Of a stretch of DNA of 37,051 nucleotides, positions 15,703 to 23,009 are shown in pieces (positions within the stretch are counted from its first letter, which is position 1; every line of letters starts with the position of its first letter). The stretch comes from JAYSFC01 sp041913505 (GTDB lineage Bacteria > Pseudomonadota > Gammaproteobacteria > Burkholderiales > Burkholderiaceae_C), in NCBI GenBank assembly GCA_041913505.1, contig JAYSFC010000020.1:1-37051 (forward strand), read 5' to 3'. The position numbers were made by a program, and so were the translations under genes. Below the pieces are notes generated by a model, which did no database searches, was not told where the DNA came from, and worked only from the letters and a program-made list of their open reading frames with translations.

Positions 15703-16827
15703 ATGCCGCCCCTCCGGATCCCCCCCCCTTTTGGCACCCGCCGCCGCTGGCTGGGGATGGCGGCTGGCCTGGCGTTCGCGGCCACCGGGCCCGTGGCTTA
15801 TGGCTTGCCGGCACGCCGCCTGGAGTTTCCGCGCGACCACGGCAGCCACCCTGACCTGCGCACCGAATGGTGGTACCTCACAGGCCAAGCCCGCGCTGCG
15901 GGGCGTGCCTGGGGGGTTCAGGTCACGTTTTTCCGCTCGCGCGTGGAAGCCACGCAGGGCCTGCGCTCGGCCTTTGCGGCGCGCCAGTTGCTGTTCGCAC
16001 ACGCCGCGCTGTGCGACGTGCAGGGCCAGCGCCTGCACCACGACCAGCGCATCGCGCGCGCGGGATTCGGCGTGGCCGAGGCGGGCGAGGCCGACACGGC
16101 CGTGCACTTGCAGGGCTGGTCGCTCACGCGCACCACCGCCGGCCGCTACAACGCGCGGATTACGGCCGAGGACTTCGCGCTGGACCTCGGCTTCGAGGCT
16201 ACCCAGCCGCCGCTGCTGCAGGGTGACAGGGGTCTCTCGCGCAAAGGCCCCGACCCCGCGCAGGCCAGCTACTACTACAGCCTGCCCCAGCTGGTCGTGC
16301 ACGGCGCGATCACGCTCCAGGGACAGCGCATGGCGATCGAGCCGGCACGCGCGGCCGGTGACAACCGCGCGTGGCTCGACCACGAATGGAGCCAGGCCCT
16401 CATGCACCCCGAAGCCGTGGGCTGGGACTGGATTGGCATGAACCTGTTCGATGGCGGCGCGCTCACCGCATTCCGCCTGCGCCGCCGCGACGGCGCCGCA
16501 CTCTGGGCCGGAGGGTCGCTGCGCACGGCCACAGGCGAGCTGCACGTGTTCGCGCACGACGCCGTGGCGTTCACGCCGCTGCGCCACTGGGTCAGCCCCG
16601 CAAGCGGCACGCGCTACCCCGTGGAGTGGAGCGTGGACACACCAGCCGGCCGCTTCACCGTCAGCGCCCTGGTAGATGACCAGGAGCTCGACAGCCGCGC
16701 CTCCACAGGTGCGATCTACTGGGAAGGCCTGAGCCTGCTGCAAAAGGAAACCGGCCCGGGCTTGGCAGCACGGGCCGGTCAAGGCTATCTGGAAATGACG
16801 GGCTATGCGCAGCCGCTGCGGCTGTAG
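15703..16827 (+). CDS. AttH/CrtC-like lipocalin-domain protein with Tat-type signal
   Basis: A 374-residue exported protein. Residues 11-35 carry TRRRWLGMAAGLAFAATGP, a twin-arginine pattern with a hydrophobic core. The mature part starts with PRDHGSHPDLRTEWWYLTG, the signature of the hydroxyneurosporene hydratase/AttH family (PF07143-like), and contains the further family motifs LDHEWSQALM, WDWIGMNLFDGG and a terminal GYLEMTGY. Members next to FtsX-type ABC transporters are known as AttH; enzymatic hydration of carotenoids is not implied, since no carotenoid genes are nearby. Codons 6-9 lie on a run of nine C (15720-15728). The 3' end holds a perfect GC hairpin that appears to be the terminator of the opposing liv operon. 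The gene ends five bases from the livM stop. Confidence 0.85.
   Translation: MPPLRIPPPFGTRRRWLGMAAGLAFAATGPVAYGLPARRLEFPRDHGSHPDLRTEWWYLTGQARAAGRAWGVQVTFFRSRVEATQGLRSAFAARQLLFAHAALCDVQGQRLHHDQRIARAGFGVAEAGEADTAVHLQGWSLTRTTAGRYNARITAEDFALDLGFEATQPPLLQGDRGLSRKGPDPAQASYYYSLPQLVVHGAITLQGQRMAIEPARAAGDNRAWLDHEWSQALMHPEAVGWDWIGMNLFDGGALTAFRLRRRDGAALWAGGSLRTATGELHVFAHDAVAFTPLRHWVSPASGTRYPVEWSVDTPAGRFTVSALVDDQELDSRASTGAIYWEGLSLLQKETGPGLAARAGQGYLEMTGYAQPLRL
16742..16779 (-). terminator. Probable terminator of the liv operon, inside the opposing gene
   Basis: On the minus strand ACCGGCCCG and CGGGCCGGT form a perfect nine-pair stem with a 12-base loop, followed by TTCCTTTTG. It begins about 54 bases after the livM stop codon. 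On the plus strand the same hairpin is not followed by T residues, so it is oriented for livM. It is fully contained in the AttH-like coding sequence. Confidence 0.7.
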
Positions 16828-16832
16828 CCTGC

Positions 16833-17828
16833 TCAGCCCTTTTGCGCGGCCCGGCGGTGCGCGAGCCACGCGATGATCTCGCCCATGATGCCGCGGCGGA
16901 AGGCCAGCACGCAGACCACGAAGATCAGGCCCGTGACGATGGTCACCGACTCGCCCAGGGTGTTGAACCAGTCGATCGTCGTCAGGTGCGCCAGCAGGGT
17001 GCCCAGCTCGCCGATCTTGTTTTCGAGCAGCACCACCACGGCCGAACCCACGAGCGGGCCCGACAGCGTGCCCAGGCCGCCCACGAGCGTCATCAGGATG
17101 ACCTGGCCCGAGGCTGTCCAGTGCACGTCGGACAGCGTGGCAAAGCCCAGCACCAGGGTCTTGAGCGATCCGGCCAGGCCCGCGAGCGCAGCCGAGATCA
17201 CGAAGGCCAGCAGCTTGAAGCGGTGCGTGTCGTAGCCCAGCGAGATGGCGCGCGGCTCGTTTTCCTTGATGCCCTTGAGCACCTGGCCGAACGGAGAGTT
17301 GATGGTGCGCACGATGAGCAGGAAGGCGGCGATCACGATGACCAGGGCCACGTAGTACATGACCAGGTCGCTCTCAAGGCTGATCACGCCGAACAGCTTG
17401 CCGCGCGGCACGCCCTGCAGGCCGTCCTCGCCGCCGGTGAACGGCGCCTGCAGACAGGCGAAGAACAGCATCTGCGCCAGGGCCAGCGTGATCATGGAGA
17501 AGTAGATGCCCTGGCGGCGGATGGCCAGCCAGCCGAACAGCAGACCCAGCAGCGCGCCGCCGGCCGTGCCGAACAGCAGCCCGAGTTCGGGCGTGAGGCC
17601 CCAGACCTTGATGGCGTGGCCCGTGACATAGGCTGCGCCACCCAGGAAGGCCGCATGACCGAAGGACAGCAGGCCCGTGTACCCCAGCAGCAGGTTGAAG
17701 GCCGAGGCAAACAGCGCGAAGCACATGAGCTTCATCACGAAGACCGGATAGGCGCCCAGGAAGGGTGCGGCGACGAGGCCGGCCAACAGCAGGCCGTAAC
17801 CGAGGGTGGCAATGTTCTTGGAGTTCAT
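16833..17828 (-). CDS. livM: Branched-chain amino acid-type ABC permease LivM
   Basis: A 331-residue inner-membrane permease with eight to nine hydrophobic segments. Diagnostic motifs are NLLLGYTGLLSFGHAAFLGGAA near the N-terminus and GIKENEPRAISLGYDTHRFKL, the EAA-like loop that contacts the ATPases. It pairs with LivH to form the translocation channel for the two binding proteins coded upstream. It is the last gene of the minus-strand operon, 12 bp after livH. The start ATG at 17826-17828 is the first in frame after the livH stop. Confidence 0.93.
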   Translation of the reverse strand: MNSKNIATLGYGLLLAGLVAAPFLGAYPVFVMKLMCFALFASAFNLLLGYTGLLSFGHAAFLGGAAYVTGHAIKVWGLTPELGLLFGTAGGALLGLLFGWLAIRRQGIYFSMITLALAQMLFFACLQAPFTGGEDGLQGVPRGKLFGVISLESDLVMYYVALVIVIAAFLLIVRTINSPFGQVLKGIKENEPRAISLGYDTHRFKLLAFVISAALAGLAGSLKTLVLGFATLSDVHWTASGQVILMTLVGGLGTLSGPLVGSAVVVLLENKIGELGTLLAHLTTIDWFNTLGESVTIVTGLIFVVCVLAFRRGIMGEIIAWLAHRRAAQKG

Positions 17829-17840
17829 GCGTGCGGCCCC

Positions 17841-18725
17841 TTATTTTTCTTTGCCGAACAGGCCGGCGGGGCGGATCAGGAGAACGATCACCATGATGAC
17901 GAACACCACGGTGGAGGATGCCTCGGGGTAGAACACCTTGGTGAACCCTTCGATGACGCCCAGGCCCAGGCCCGTGAGGATGGAACCCATGATGGAGCCC
18001 ATGCCACCAATCACCACCACGGCAAACACCACGATGATGAGGTTCTGGCCCATGAGCGGCGTGACCTGGTAGACGGGGGCCGCCAGCACCCCGGCGAAGG
18101 CGGCGAGCGCGGCGCCGAAGGCGTAGGTCAGCGTGATCATGATGGGCACGTTCACGCCGAAGGCCTCGACGAGGCGCGGGTTCTCGGTGCCCGCGCGCAG
18201 GTAGGCGCCCAGGCGCGTCTTCTCGATCACGAACCAGGTGGCAATGCAGACCACGATGGAGGCTACCACCACCCAGGCGCGGTAGTTCGGCATGATCATG
18301 AAGCCGAGGTTGGTTGCGCCCTCGAGCAGCTCGGGCGTGTCGTAGCCCAGGCCCGACACGCCGTAGATCGAGCGAAAAACGCCTTCGATCAACAGTGTGA
18401 GGCCCAGCGTGAGCAGCAGGCCGTACAGGTGGTCGAGCTTGTAGATCCAGCGCAGCAGCAGGCGCTCGATCAGGACACCGAAGACCCCCACCACCAGCGG
18501 CGCCAGCACAAGCATCAGCCAGTAGTTGATGCCCAGGTAGTTCATGGCCATCCAGGTGATCAAGGCCCCCAGCATGAACAGCGCCCCGTGGGCGAAGTTG
18601 ATGACGTTGAGCAGGCCGAAGATCACGGCCAGCCCCAGGCTGAGAATTGCATAGAACGAGCCATTGACCAGCCCCAGAAGGAGCTGGCTCATCATGGCCG
18701 GCATTGAAACACCAAAGATTTCCAT
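17841..18725 (-). CDS. livH: Branched-chain amino acid-type ABC permease LivH
   Basis: A 294-residue inner-membrane permease with about eight hydrophobic segments. It has the LivH hallmarks LVNGSFYAILSLGLAVIFGL and NVINFAHGALFMLGA at the N-terminus, the coupling loop RAGTENPRLVEAFGVNV and GGMGSIMGSILTGLGLGVIEG near the C-terminus. It lies between the second binding-protein gene (40 bp upstream) and livM (12 bp downstream), as in other liv/amide-type (HAAT) operons. The substrate could be branched-chain amino acids, amides, urea or aromatic acids; the operon alone does not say. Confidence 0.93.
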   Translation of the reverse strand: MEIFGVSMPAMMSQLLLGLVNGSFYAILSLGLAVIFGLLNVINFAHGALFMLGALITWMAMNYLGINYWLMLVLAPLVVGVFGVLIERLLLRWIYKLDHLYGLLLTLGLTLLIEGVFRSIYGVSGLGYDTPELLEGATNLGFMIMPNYRAWVVVASIVVCIATWFVIEKTRLGAYLRAGTENPRLVEAFGVNVPIMITLTYAFGAALAAFAGVLAAPVYQVTPLMGQNLIIVVFAVVVIGGMGSIMGSILTGLGLGVIEGFTKVFYPEASSTVVFVIMVIVLLIRPAGLFGKEK

Positions 18726-18765
18726 TGCTGCAGGGCGATAGGTGGAGGGGATTCAGGTCAGGAAC

Positions 18766-19965
18766 TTACTTCCAGAGCGCGCACTTGGTCTCTGCCTTGG
18801 TGGTGAACACCTGGTCACCTGGCAGCTTCTTGACGAGCTTGTAGTAGTCCCAGGCGCCCTTGGATTCCGAGGGCGACTTGACCTGCATGAGGTACATGTC
18901 GTGCACGTAGCGGCCATCGGCACGCAGGTAGCCCGAGCCGAAGAAGTCGTTCATCTTCATGCCGCGCCAGGCTTCCATGACCTTGTCGGCGTCGATGCTC
19001 TTGGCGGCTTCGACGGCCTTGAGGTAATTCATGGTGGCAGAGTAGTCCGCGGCCTGGATTTCCGTCGGGCGGCGCTTGGTCTTCTCCATGAACTTGTCGG
19101 CGAACTTGCGCGTCTCGGCATTCATGTCCCAGTACCAGCTCGTCGTGAACTGCAGGCCCTCGGTGTTGCGCAGGCCCAGGCTGTGCACGTCGCTGAAGAA
19201 GATCAGCAGGCCGGCGAGCTTCATGCTCTTGCCAATGCCGAACTCCTTGGCTGCCTTGATCGAGTTGATCGTATCGCCGCCCGCGTTCGCCAGGCCCAGG
19301 ATCTGTGCCTTGGAGTTCTGCGCCTGCAACAGGAACGACGAGAAGTCCGACGCGTTCAGCGGATGGCGCACGGCGCCCACCACGGTGCCGCCCTTTTCCT
19401 TCACGACCTTGGAGGCATCGGCTTCCAGCGCATGGCCGAAGGCGTAGTCGGCCGTCAGGAAGAACCAGCTCTTGCCACCGCCGTCCACAATGGCGCCGCC
19501 CGTGCCCTTGGCCAGGGCCACGGTATCGTAGGCATAGTGCACGGTGTAGGGGCTGCAGGCTTCGTTGGTCAGGGCCGACGAGGCTGCGCCGTTGTCGATG
19601 AACACGCGCTTCTTCTCCTGCGCAACCTTGGCCATGGCCAGCGCCGCGCCCGAGTTCGTGCCGCCAAAGACCATGGTCAGGCCCTGGGTGTCGATCCATT
19701 CGCGGGCCTTGCTGGCGGCGATGTCGGCCTTGTTCTGGTGGTCGGCGCTCATCAGCTCGATGGGCATGCCGAGCACCTTGCCGCCAAAGTCGTCGATGGC
19801 CATCTGGATCGCCACGGCGCCGTTCTTGCCTTCCACGTCGGCGTACAGGCTCGACATGTCGGTGATGAAGCCGATCTTCACCTTGTCCTGCGCGTGGGCG
19901 GCGCCAGTAGCCAAGCCCGCCGCGGCGAGCATCAGGGCCAGGATATTGCGTTGTTGTTTCTGCAT
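18766..19965 (-). CDS. ABC substrate-binding protein, LivK-like, second tandem copy
   Basis: A 399-residue periplasmic binding protein of the type I (Leu/Ile/Val-binding) fold. The signal peptide is about 1-25 (LALMLAAAGLATGAAHA, cut before QDKVKIGF). The mature protein opens with KIGFITDMSSLYADVEGKNG and has SADHQNKADIAASKAREWID, typical of Comamonadaceae binding proteins with ABC HAAT systems. It is a close paralogue of the gene at 20031-21227, perhaps three quarters identical by eye. Differences such as FIDNGAASS versus YIVNGAGSS and LIFFSDVHS versus LVFVTDIHS lie where ligand contacts would be expected, suggesting different specificities. AAGGAG is eight bases before the ATG. Confidence 0.93.
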   Translation of the reverse strand: MQKQQRNILALMLAAAGLATGAAHAQDKVKIGFITDMSSLYADVEGKNGAVAIQMAIDDFGGKVLGMPIELMSADHQNKADIAASKAREWIDTQGLTMVFGGTNSGAALAMAKVAQEKKRVFIDNGAASSALTNEACSPYTVHYAYDTVALAKGTGGAIVDGGGKSWFFLTADYAFGHALEADASKVVKEKGGTVVGAVRHPLNASDFSSFLLQAQNSKAQILGLANAGGDTINSIKAAKEFGIGKSMKLAGLLIFFSDVHSLGLRNTEGLQFTTSWYWDMNAETRKFADKFMEKTKRRPTEIQAADYSATMNYLKAVEAAKSIDADKVMEAWRGMKMNDFFGSGYLRADGRYVHDMYLMQVKSPSESKGAWDYYKLVKKLPGDQVFTTKAETKCALWK

Positions 19966-20007
19966 GCGTTTGTCTCCTTAAATGGTTTGCGGGAACAGGC
20001 GATCACA

Positions 20008-20026
20008 AGGCGCCGCTCAGGCGCCT
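20008..20026 (-). promoter_or_regulatory. Strong intercistronic hairpin after the first binding-protein gene
   Basis: AGGCGCC, loop GCTCA, GGCGCCT: a perfect seven-pair stem starting four bases after the stop codon of the upstream binding-protein gene (minus strand). No T run follows, so full termination is unlikely. The usual role of such elements is to protect the 3' end of the upstream message or to reduce read-through into the downstream genes. Confidence 0.6.
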
Positions 20027-20030
20027 CGGA

Positions 20031-21227
20031 TCACTTCCAGAGCGTGCACTTGCTCTCGGCCTTGGTGGTCCACACCTGGTCGGCGGGCAGCTTGGCGAGA
20101 ACCTTGTAGTAGTCCCAAGGCTCCTTCGATTCGGCCTGCGACTTGACCTGCATGAGGTACATATCGTGCGCGAAACGGCCGTCCGGGCGGATGACGCCCT
20201 TGGCGTAGAAGTCGTCGATCGGCGTGGACTTGAGCTTTTCCATGACCTTGTCGGCATCTGTGGTGCCGGCGGCCTGCACGGCCTTGAGGTAGTTCATGGT
20301 GGCCGAGTAATCGGCGGCCTGGATGTCGGTGGGCATGCGCTTGGTCTTGGAGAAGAACTTGCGACCGAACTCACGCGTCTTGTCGTTCAGGTTCCAGTCC
20401 CAGCTCGTGGTCAGCAGCAGGCCTTCGGTGTTGCGCAGGCCCAGGCTGTGGATGTCGGTCACGAACACCAGCAGGCCAGCCATCTTCATGGTCTTGTTGA
20501 TACCAAATTCCTTGGCCGCCTTGATCGCGTTGATGGTGTCGCCACCCGCATTCGCCAGGCCCAGGATCTGCGCCTTGGAGTTCTGTGCCTGCAGCAGGAA
20601 CGACGAGAAGTCCGATGCGTTCAGCGGATGCTTCACGCTACCGAGCACATGGCCACCCTTTTCCTTGACCACCTTGGCAGTGTCGCCTTCGAGGGCCGCG
20701 CCGAAGGCATAGTCGGCCGTCAGGAAGAACCAGTCCTTGCCACCCTGGGCCACCACGGCACCACCCGTGCCCTTGGCCAGGGCCACGGTGTCGTAAGCGT
20801 AGTGCACGGTGTAGGGGCTGCACTGCTCGTTGGTCAGTGCCGAGGAACCCGCGCCGTTCACGATGTACACGCGCTTCTTTTCCTGCGCGACCTTGGCCAT
20901 AGCCAGGCCCGCGCCAGAGTTGGTGCCGCCGAACAGCATGGTCAGGCCCTGGGTATCAATCCACTCGCGCGCCTTGCTGGCGGCGATATCGGCCTTGTTC
21001 TGGTGGTCAGCGGAGATCAGCTCCACGGGCTTGCCCAGCACCTTGCCACCGAAGTCGTCGATGGCCATCTGGATGGCAAGCGCGCCATTCTTGCCCTCCA
21101 CGTCGGCATACAGGCTCGACATGTCGGTGATGAAGCCGATCTTCACCTTGTCCTGCGCGTGGGCGGCCGATGCGGCCAAGCCGGCCGCGCCCAGCATCAG
21201 CACCAGCGCCTTGAGTTTGTTCTTCAT
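20031..21227 (-). CDS. ABC substrate-binding protein, LivK-like, first tandem copy
   Basis: A 398-residue periplasmic type I solute-binding protein with a signal peptide (KNKLKALVLMLGAAGLAASA, cut near AHAQ). Its mature sequence parallels the downstream copy throughout, including DMSSLYADVEGKNG, NADYSATMNYL-like and HDMYLMQVKS stretches and the C-terminal KCTLWK. A 59-base run (21109-21167) covering the signal peptide end and the mature N-terminus is identical to 19844-19902. It follows livF by 52 bp and has AGGAG seven bases before ATG. The hairpin directly after its stop may give it a higher mRNA level than the permease genes. The ligand is unknown; aromatic or branched-chain acids are possible. 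Confidence 0.93.
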   Translation of the reverse strand: MKNKLKALVLMLGAAGLAASAAHAQDKVKIGFITDMSSLYADVEGKNGALAIQMAIDDFGGKVLGKPVELISADHQNKADIAASKAREWIDTQGLTMLFGGTNSGAGLAMAKVAQEKKRVYIVNGAGSSALTNEQCSPYTVHYAYDTVALAKGTGGAVVAQGGKDWFFLTADYAFGAALEGDTAKVVKEKGGHVLGSVKHPLNASDFSSFLLQAQNSKAQILGLANAGGDTINAIKAAKEFGINKTMKMAGLLVFVTDIHSLGLRNTEGLLLTTSWDWNLNDKTREFGRKFFSKTKRMPTDIQAADYSATMNYLKAVQAAGTTDADKVMEKLKSTPIDDFYAKGVIRPDGRFAHDMYLMQVKSQAESKEPWDYYKVLAKLPADQVWTTKAESKCTLWK

Positions 21228-21279
21228 GGGGATCTCCTTCGTGGGGTGAAAAGGGATGGATATGCCGCCGGTGGACGGC

Positions 21280-21990
21280 CTAGACGCCGAGCAGCTCGTT
21301 GAGCACGGGCATCTTGGCCTCGAGCTCGGAAGCGCTGAATTTTTCGACGATGCAGCCGTGCTCCATCACATAGAAGCGGTCGGCCAGCGGCGCCGCAAAG
21401 CGGAAGTTCTGCTCCACCATCACCACCGTGTAACCCTGTTGGCGCAGCGTGGTGATCATGCGGGCCAGCGCCTGCACGATGACGGGCGCGAGGCCCTCGG
21501 AGATTTCGTCGAGCAGCAGCAGCTTGGCGCCCGTGCGCAGGATGCGGGCCACGGCCAGCATCTGCTGCTCACCACCCGACAGGCGCGTGCCCTGGCTGTT
21601 CTTGCGCTCGGCCAAGTTGGGGAACATGGCGTAGATCTCTTCGACCGACATGCCCGCATGGCCCGTCTTGAGCACGGGCGGCAACAAGAGGTTTTCCTCG
21701 CACGACAGGCTCGAGAAGATGCCGCGCTCCTCAGGGCAGTAGCCCACGCCCAGGTGGGCGATGCGGTGCGTGGGCAGGTGGATGGTCTCCACGCCGTTGA
21801 TCTTGACCGAACCCTTGCGCGCGCCTGTCAGGCCCATGATGGCGCGCATGGTGGAGGTGCGGCCCGCGCCGTTGCGGCCCAGCAGCGTGACCACTTCGCC
21901 GGGCTGCACGATCATGTCCACGCCATGCAGCACATGCGATTCACCGTACCAGGCTTGCAGTCCCTTGATTTCGAGTGCGGGGGTGGTCAT
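21280..21990 (-). CDS. livF: Branched-chain amino acid-type ABC ATPase LivF, with a Walker A Arg
   Basis: A 236-residue cytoplasmic ATPase of the HAAT (LivF) class, forming with LivG the motor for LivH/LivM. The signature LSGGEQQMLAVARIL, Walker B LLLLDEISEGLAP and a following VMVEQNFRFA with the LivF-type Gln/Asn loop are intact. The Walker A sequence is GRNGAGRTST (38-47), so Arg44 (codon CGC) stands where Lys normally binds the ATP phosphates. The start ATG at 21988-21990 overlaps the livG stop (TGATG); a TTG codon at 21993 is the only alternative and is less likely. Confidence 0.92.
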   Translation of the reverse strand: MTTPALEIKGLQAWYGESHVLHGVDMIVQPGEVVTLLGRNGAGRTSTMRAIMGLTGARKGSVKINGVETIHLPTHRIAHLGVGYCPEERGIFSSLSCEENLLLPPVLKTGHAGMSVEEIYAMFPNLAERKNSQGTRLSGGEQQMLAVARILRTGAKLLLLDEISEGLAPVIVQALARMITTLRQQGYTVVMVEQNFRFAAPLADRFYVMEHGCIVEKFSASELEAKMPVLNELLGV

Positions 21991-22760
21991 CAATGCGCCC
22001 CCTGCAGTTGGCCTTCGGTCGTGCCCATGTACGCTTCCATGACTTGTCGGTTCTTAGAGACTTCCTCGTAGGGGCCCTCGGCCAGCACGGCGCCGCGCTG
22101 CAGCACCGTGATGCGATCCGCGATCGTGGAGATCACCTTCATGTTGTGCTCCACCATCAAGATGGTGCGGCCCGCCGACACCTTCTTGATGAGCTGCGTC
22201 ACGCGGTCCACATCCTCGTGGCCCATGCCCTGCGTGGGCTCGTCGAGCAGCATGAGCTCGGGCTCCATCGCGAGCGTGGTCGCGATCTCGAGCGCACGCT
22301 TGCGGCCATAGGGCAGGTTCACGGTGGTCTCGTCGGCCAGGTCTTCCAGGCCCACTTCGGTCAGCAGCTCCATGGCACGCTGATTGAGTTGGTTGAGCGA
22401 CTTCTCGCTGCGCCAGAAGTGGAACGAGGTGCCCAGCTTGCGCTGCAGGCCCAGGCGCACGTTCTCGAGCAGCGTGAGGTGCGGGAACACGGCCGAGATC
22501 TGGAACGAGCGGATCACACCGCGGCGCGCGATCTGCGCAGGCTGCTCACGCGTGATGTCGTGCCCGTTGAAGCGGATCATTCCGGAAGTCGGCTCCAGGA
22601 ACTTGGTCAGCAGGTTGAAGCATGTGGTCTTGCCCGCGCCATTGGGCCCGATCAGCGCATGGATGGAACCACGGCGCACGGCCAGGTTCACATTGCTGAC
22701 CGCGGTGAAGCCCTTGAACTCTTTGGTCAGGCTGTTGGTTTCGAGAATGACGTCGCTCAT
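21990..22760 (-). CDS. livG: Branched-chain amino acid-type ABC ATPase LivG
   Basis: A 256-residue cytoplasmic ATPase of the LivG class. Walker A is GPNGAGKTTCFN (from 38), with the intact Lys missing from LivF. The usual LivG C-loop is altered to LPYGRKRALEIATTLA, followed by Walker B LMLLDEPTQGMGHEDVDR and H loop MVEHNM; this variant C-loop is familiar from proteobacterial HAAT ATPases. It is the first gene of the operon. MSDVILETNSLTKEF at 22760 is the natural start; an in-frame extension to 22832 would be Gln/Arg/Gly-rich leader sequence without similarity. Confidence 0.93.
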   Translation of the reverse strand: MSDVILETNSLTKEFKGFTAVSNVNLAVRRGSIHALIGPNGAGKTTCFNLLTKFLEPTSGMIRFNGHDITREQPAQIARRGVIRSFQISAVFPHLTLLENVRLGLQRKLGTSFHFWRSEKSLNQLNQRAMELLTEVGLEDLADETTVNLPYGRKRALEIATTLAMEPELMLLDEPTQGMGHEDVDRVTQLIKKVSAGRTILMVEHNMKVISTIADRITVLQRGAVLAEGPYEEVSKNRQVMEAYMGTTEGQLQGAH

Positions 22761-22954
22761 TGCGCCTTGGCCGCTCCATGAATGCTGCAAGGTACGGCCC
22801 CGGGACGGGGCTGCACCGCGTTTTTGTTGCATCGCATCGTAGTCCGCCCCCCCCCTCAGCAGGTACTGGGAGAAATGCCTATGTATAAATGCCTAACAAG
22901 ACACCTTCATGCCAGCGCGGCACCTTGTACTCGAACGCCCGTCAGAATCCGTCG

Positions 22955-22998
22955 CAGTGCTTGATAAACCAGCGTTATCAGCTATCTTTCAAATAGCA
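22955..22998 (+). repeat. Copy C of the dispersed repeat, upstream of the ABC exporter
   Basis: Reads CAGTGCTTGATAAACCAGCG, then TTATCAGCTATC, then TTTCAAATAGCA. It is the best match to the reverse complement of copy D in miaA (CAGTGCT, GATAA, a T-rich tail) and shares AGTGCTT, AGCTAT and the final AGCA with copy A. It ends 11 bases before the exporter ATG. Confidence 0.65.
22961..22988 (+). promoter_or_regulatory. Sigma-70-like promoter inside repeat copy C
   Basis: TTGATA (22961-22966), 16 bases, TATCTT (22983-22988). The -35 box matches five of six and the -10 box four of six consensus bases. The start point would fall around 22995, about 15 bases before the exporter ATG, leaving a very short leader without a clear Shine-Dalgarno sequence. 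The rest of the 249-bp gap to livG holds a run of nine C (22847-22855) and an AT-rich ATGTATAAAT (22881-22890) that may belong to the livG promoter. Confidence 0.45.
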
Positions 22999-23009
22999 CA
23001 CCAGAGTCC

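Noticed and set aside
16842..18707. A 621-codon open frame on the plus strand opposite livM and livH.
   Set aside because: Low-complexity His/Glu/Gln/Arg product, antisense to clear permease genes.
22870..22925. A livG promoter on the minus strand with -10 TATACA (22887-22882) and a -35 17 bases upstream, and a possible sigma-54 site nearby (TGGCAT).
   Set aside because: The -35 (ATGAAG) matches only three of six bases, and the sigma-54 reading lacks the GC element at the right distance.
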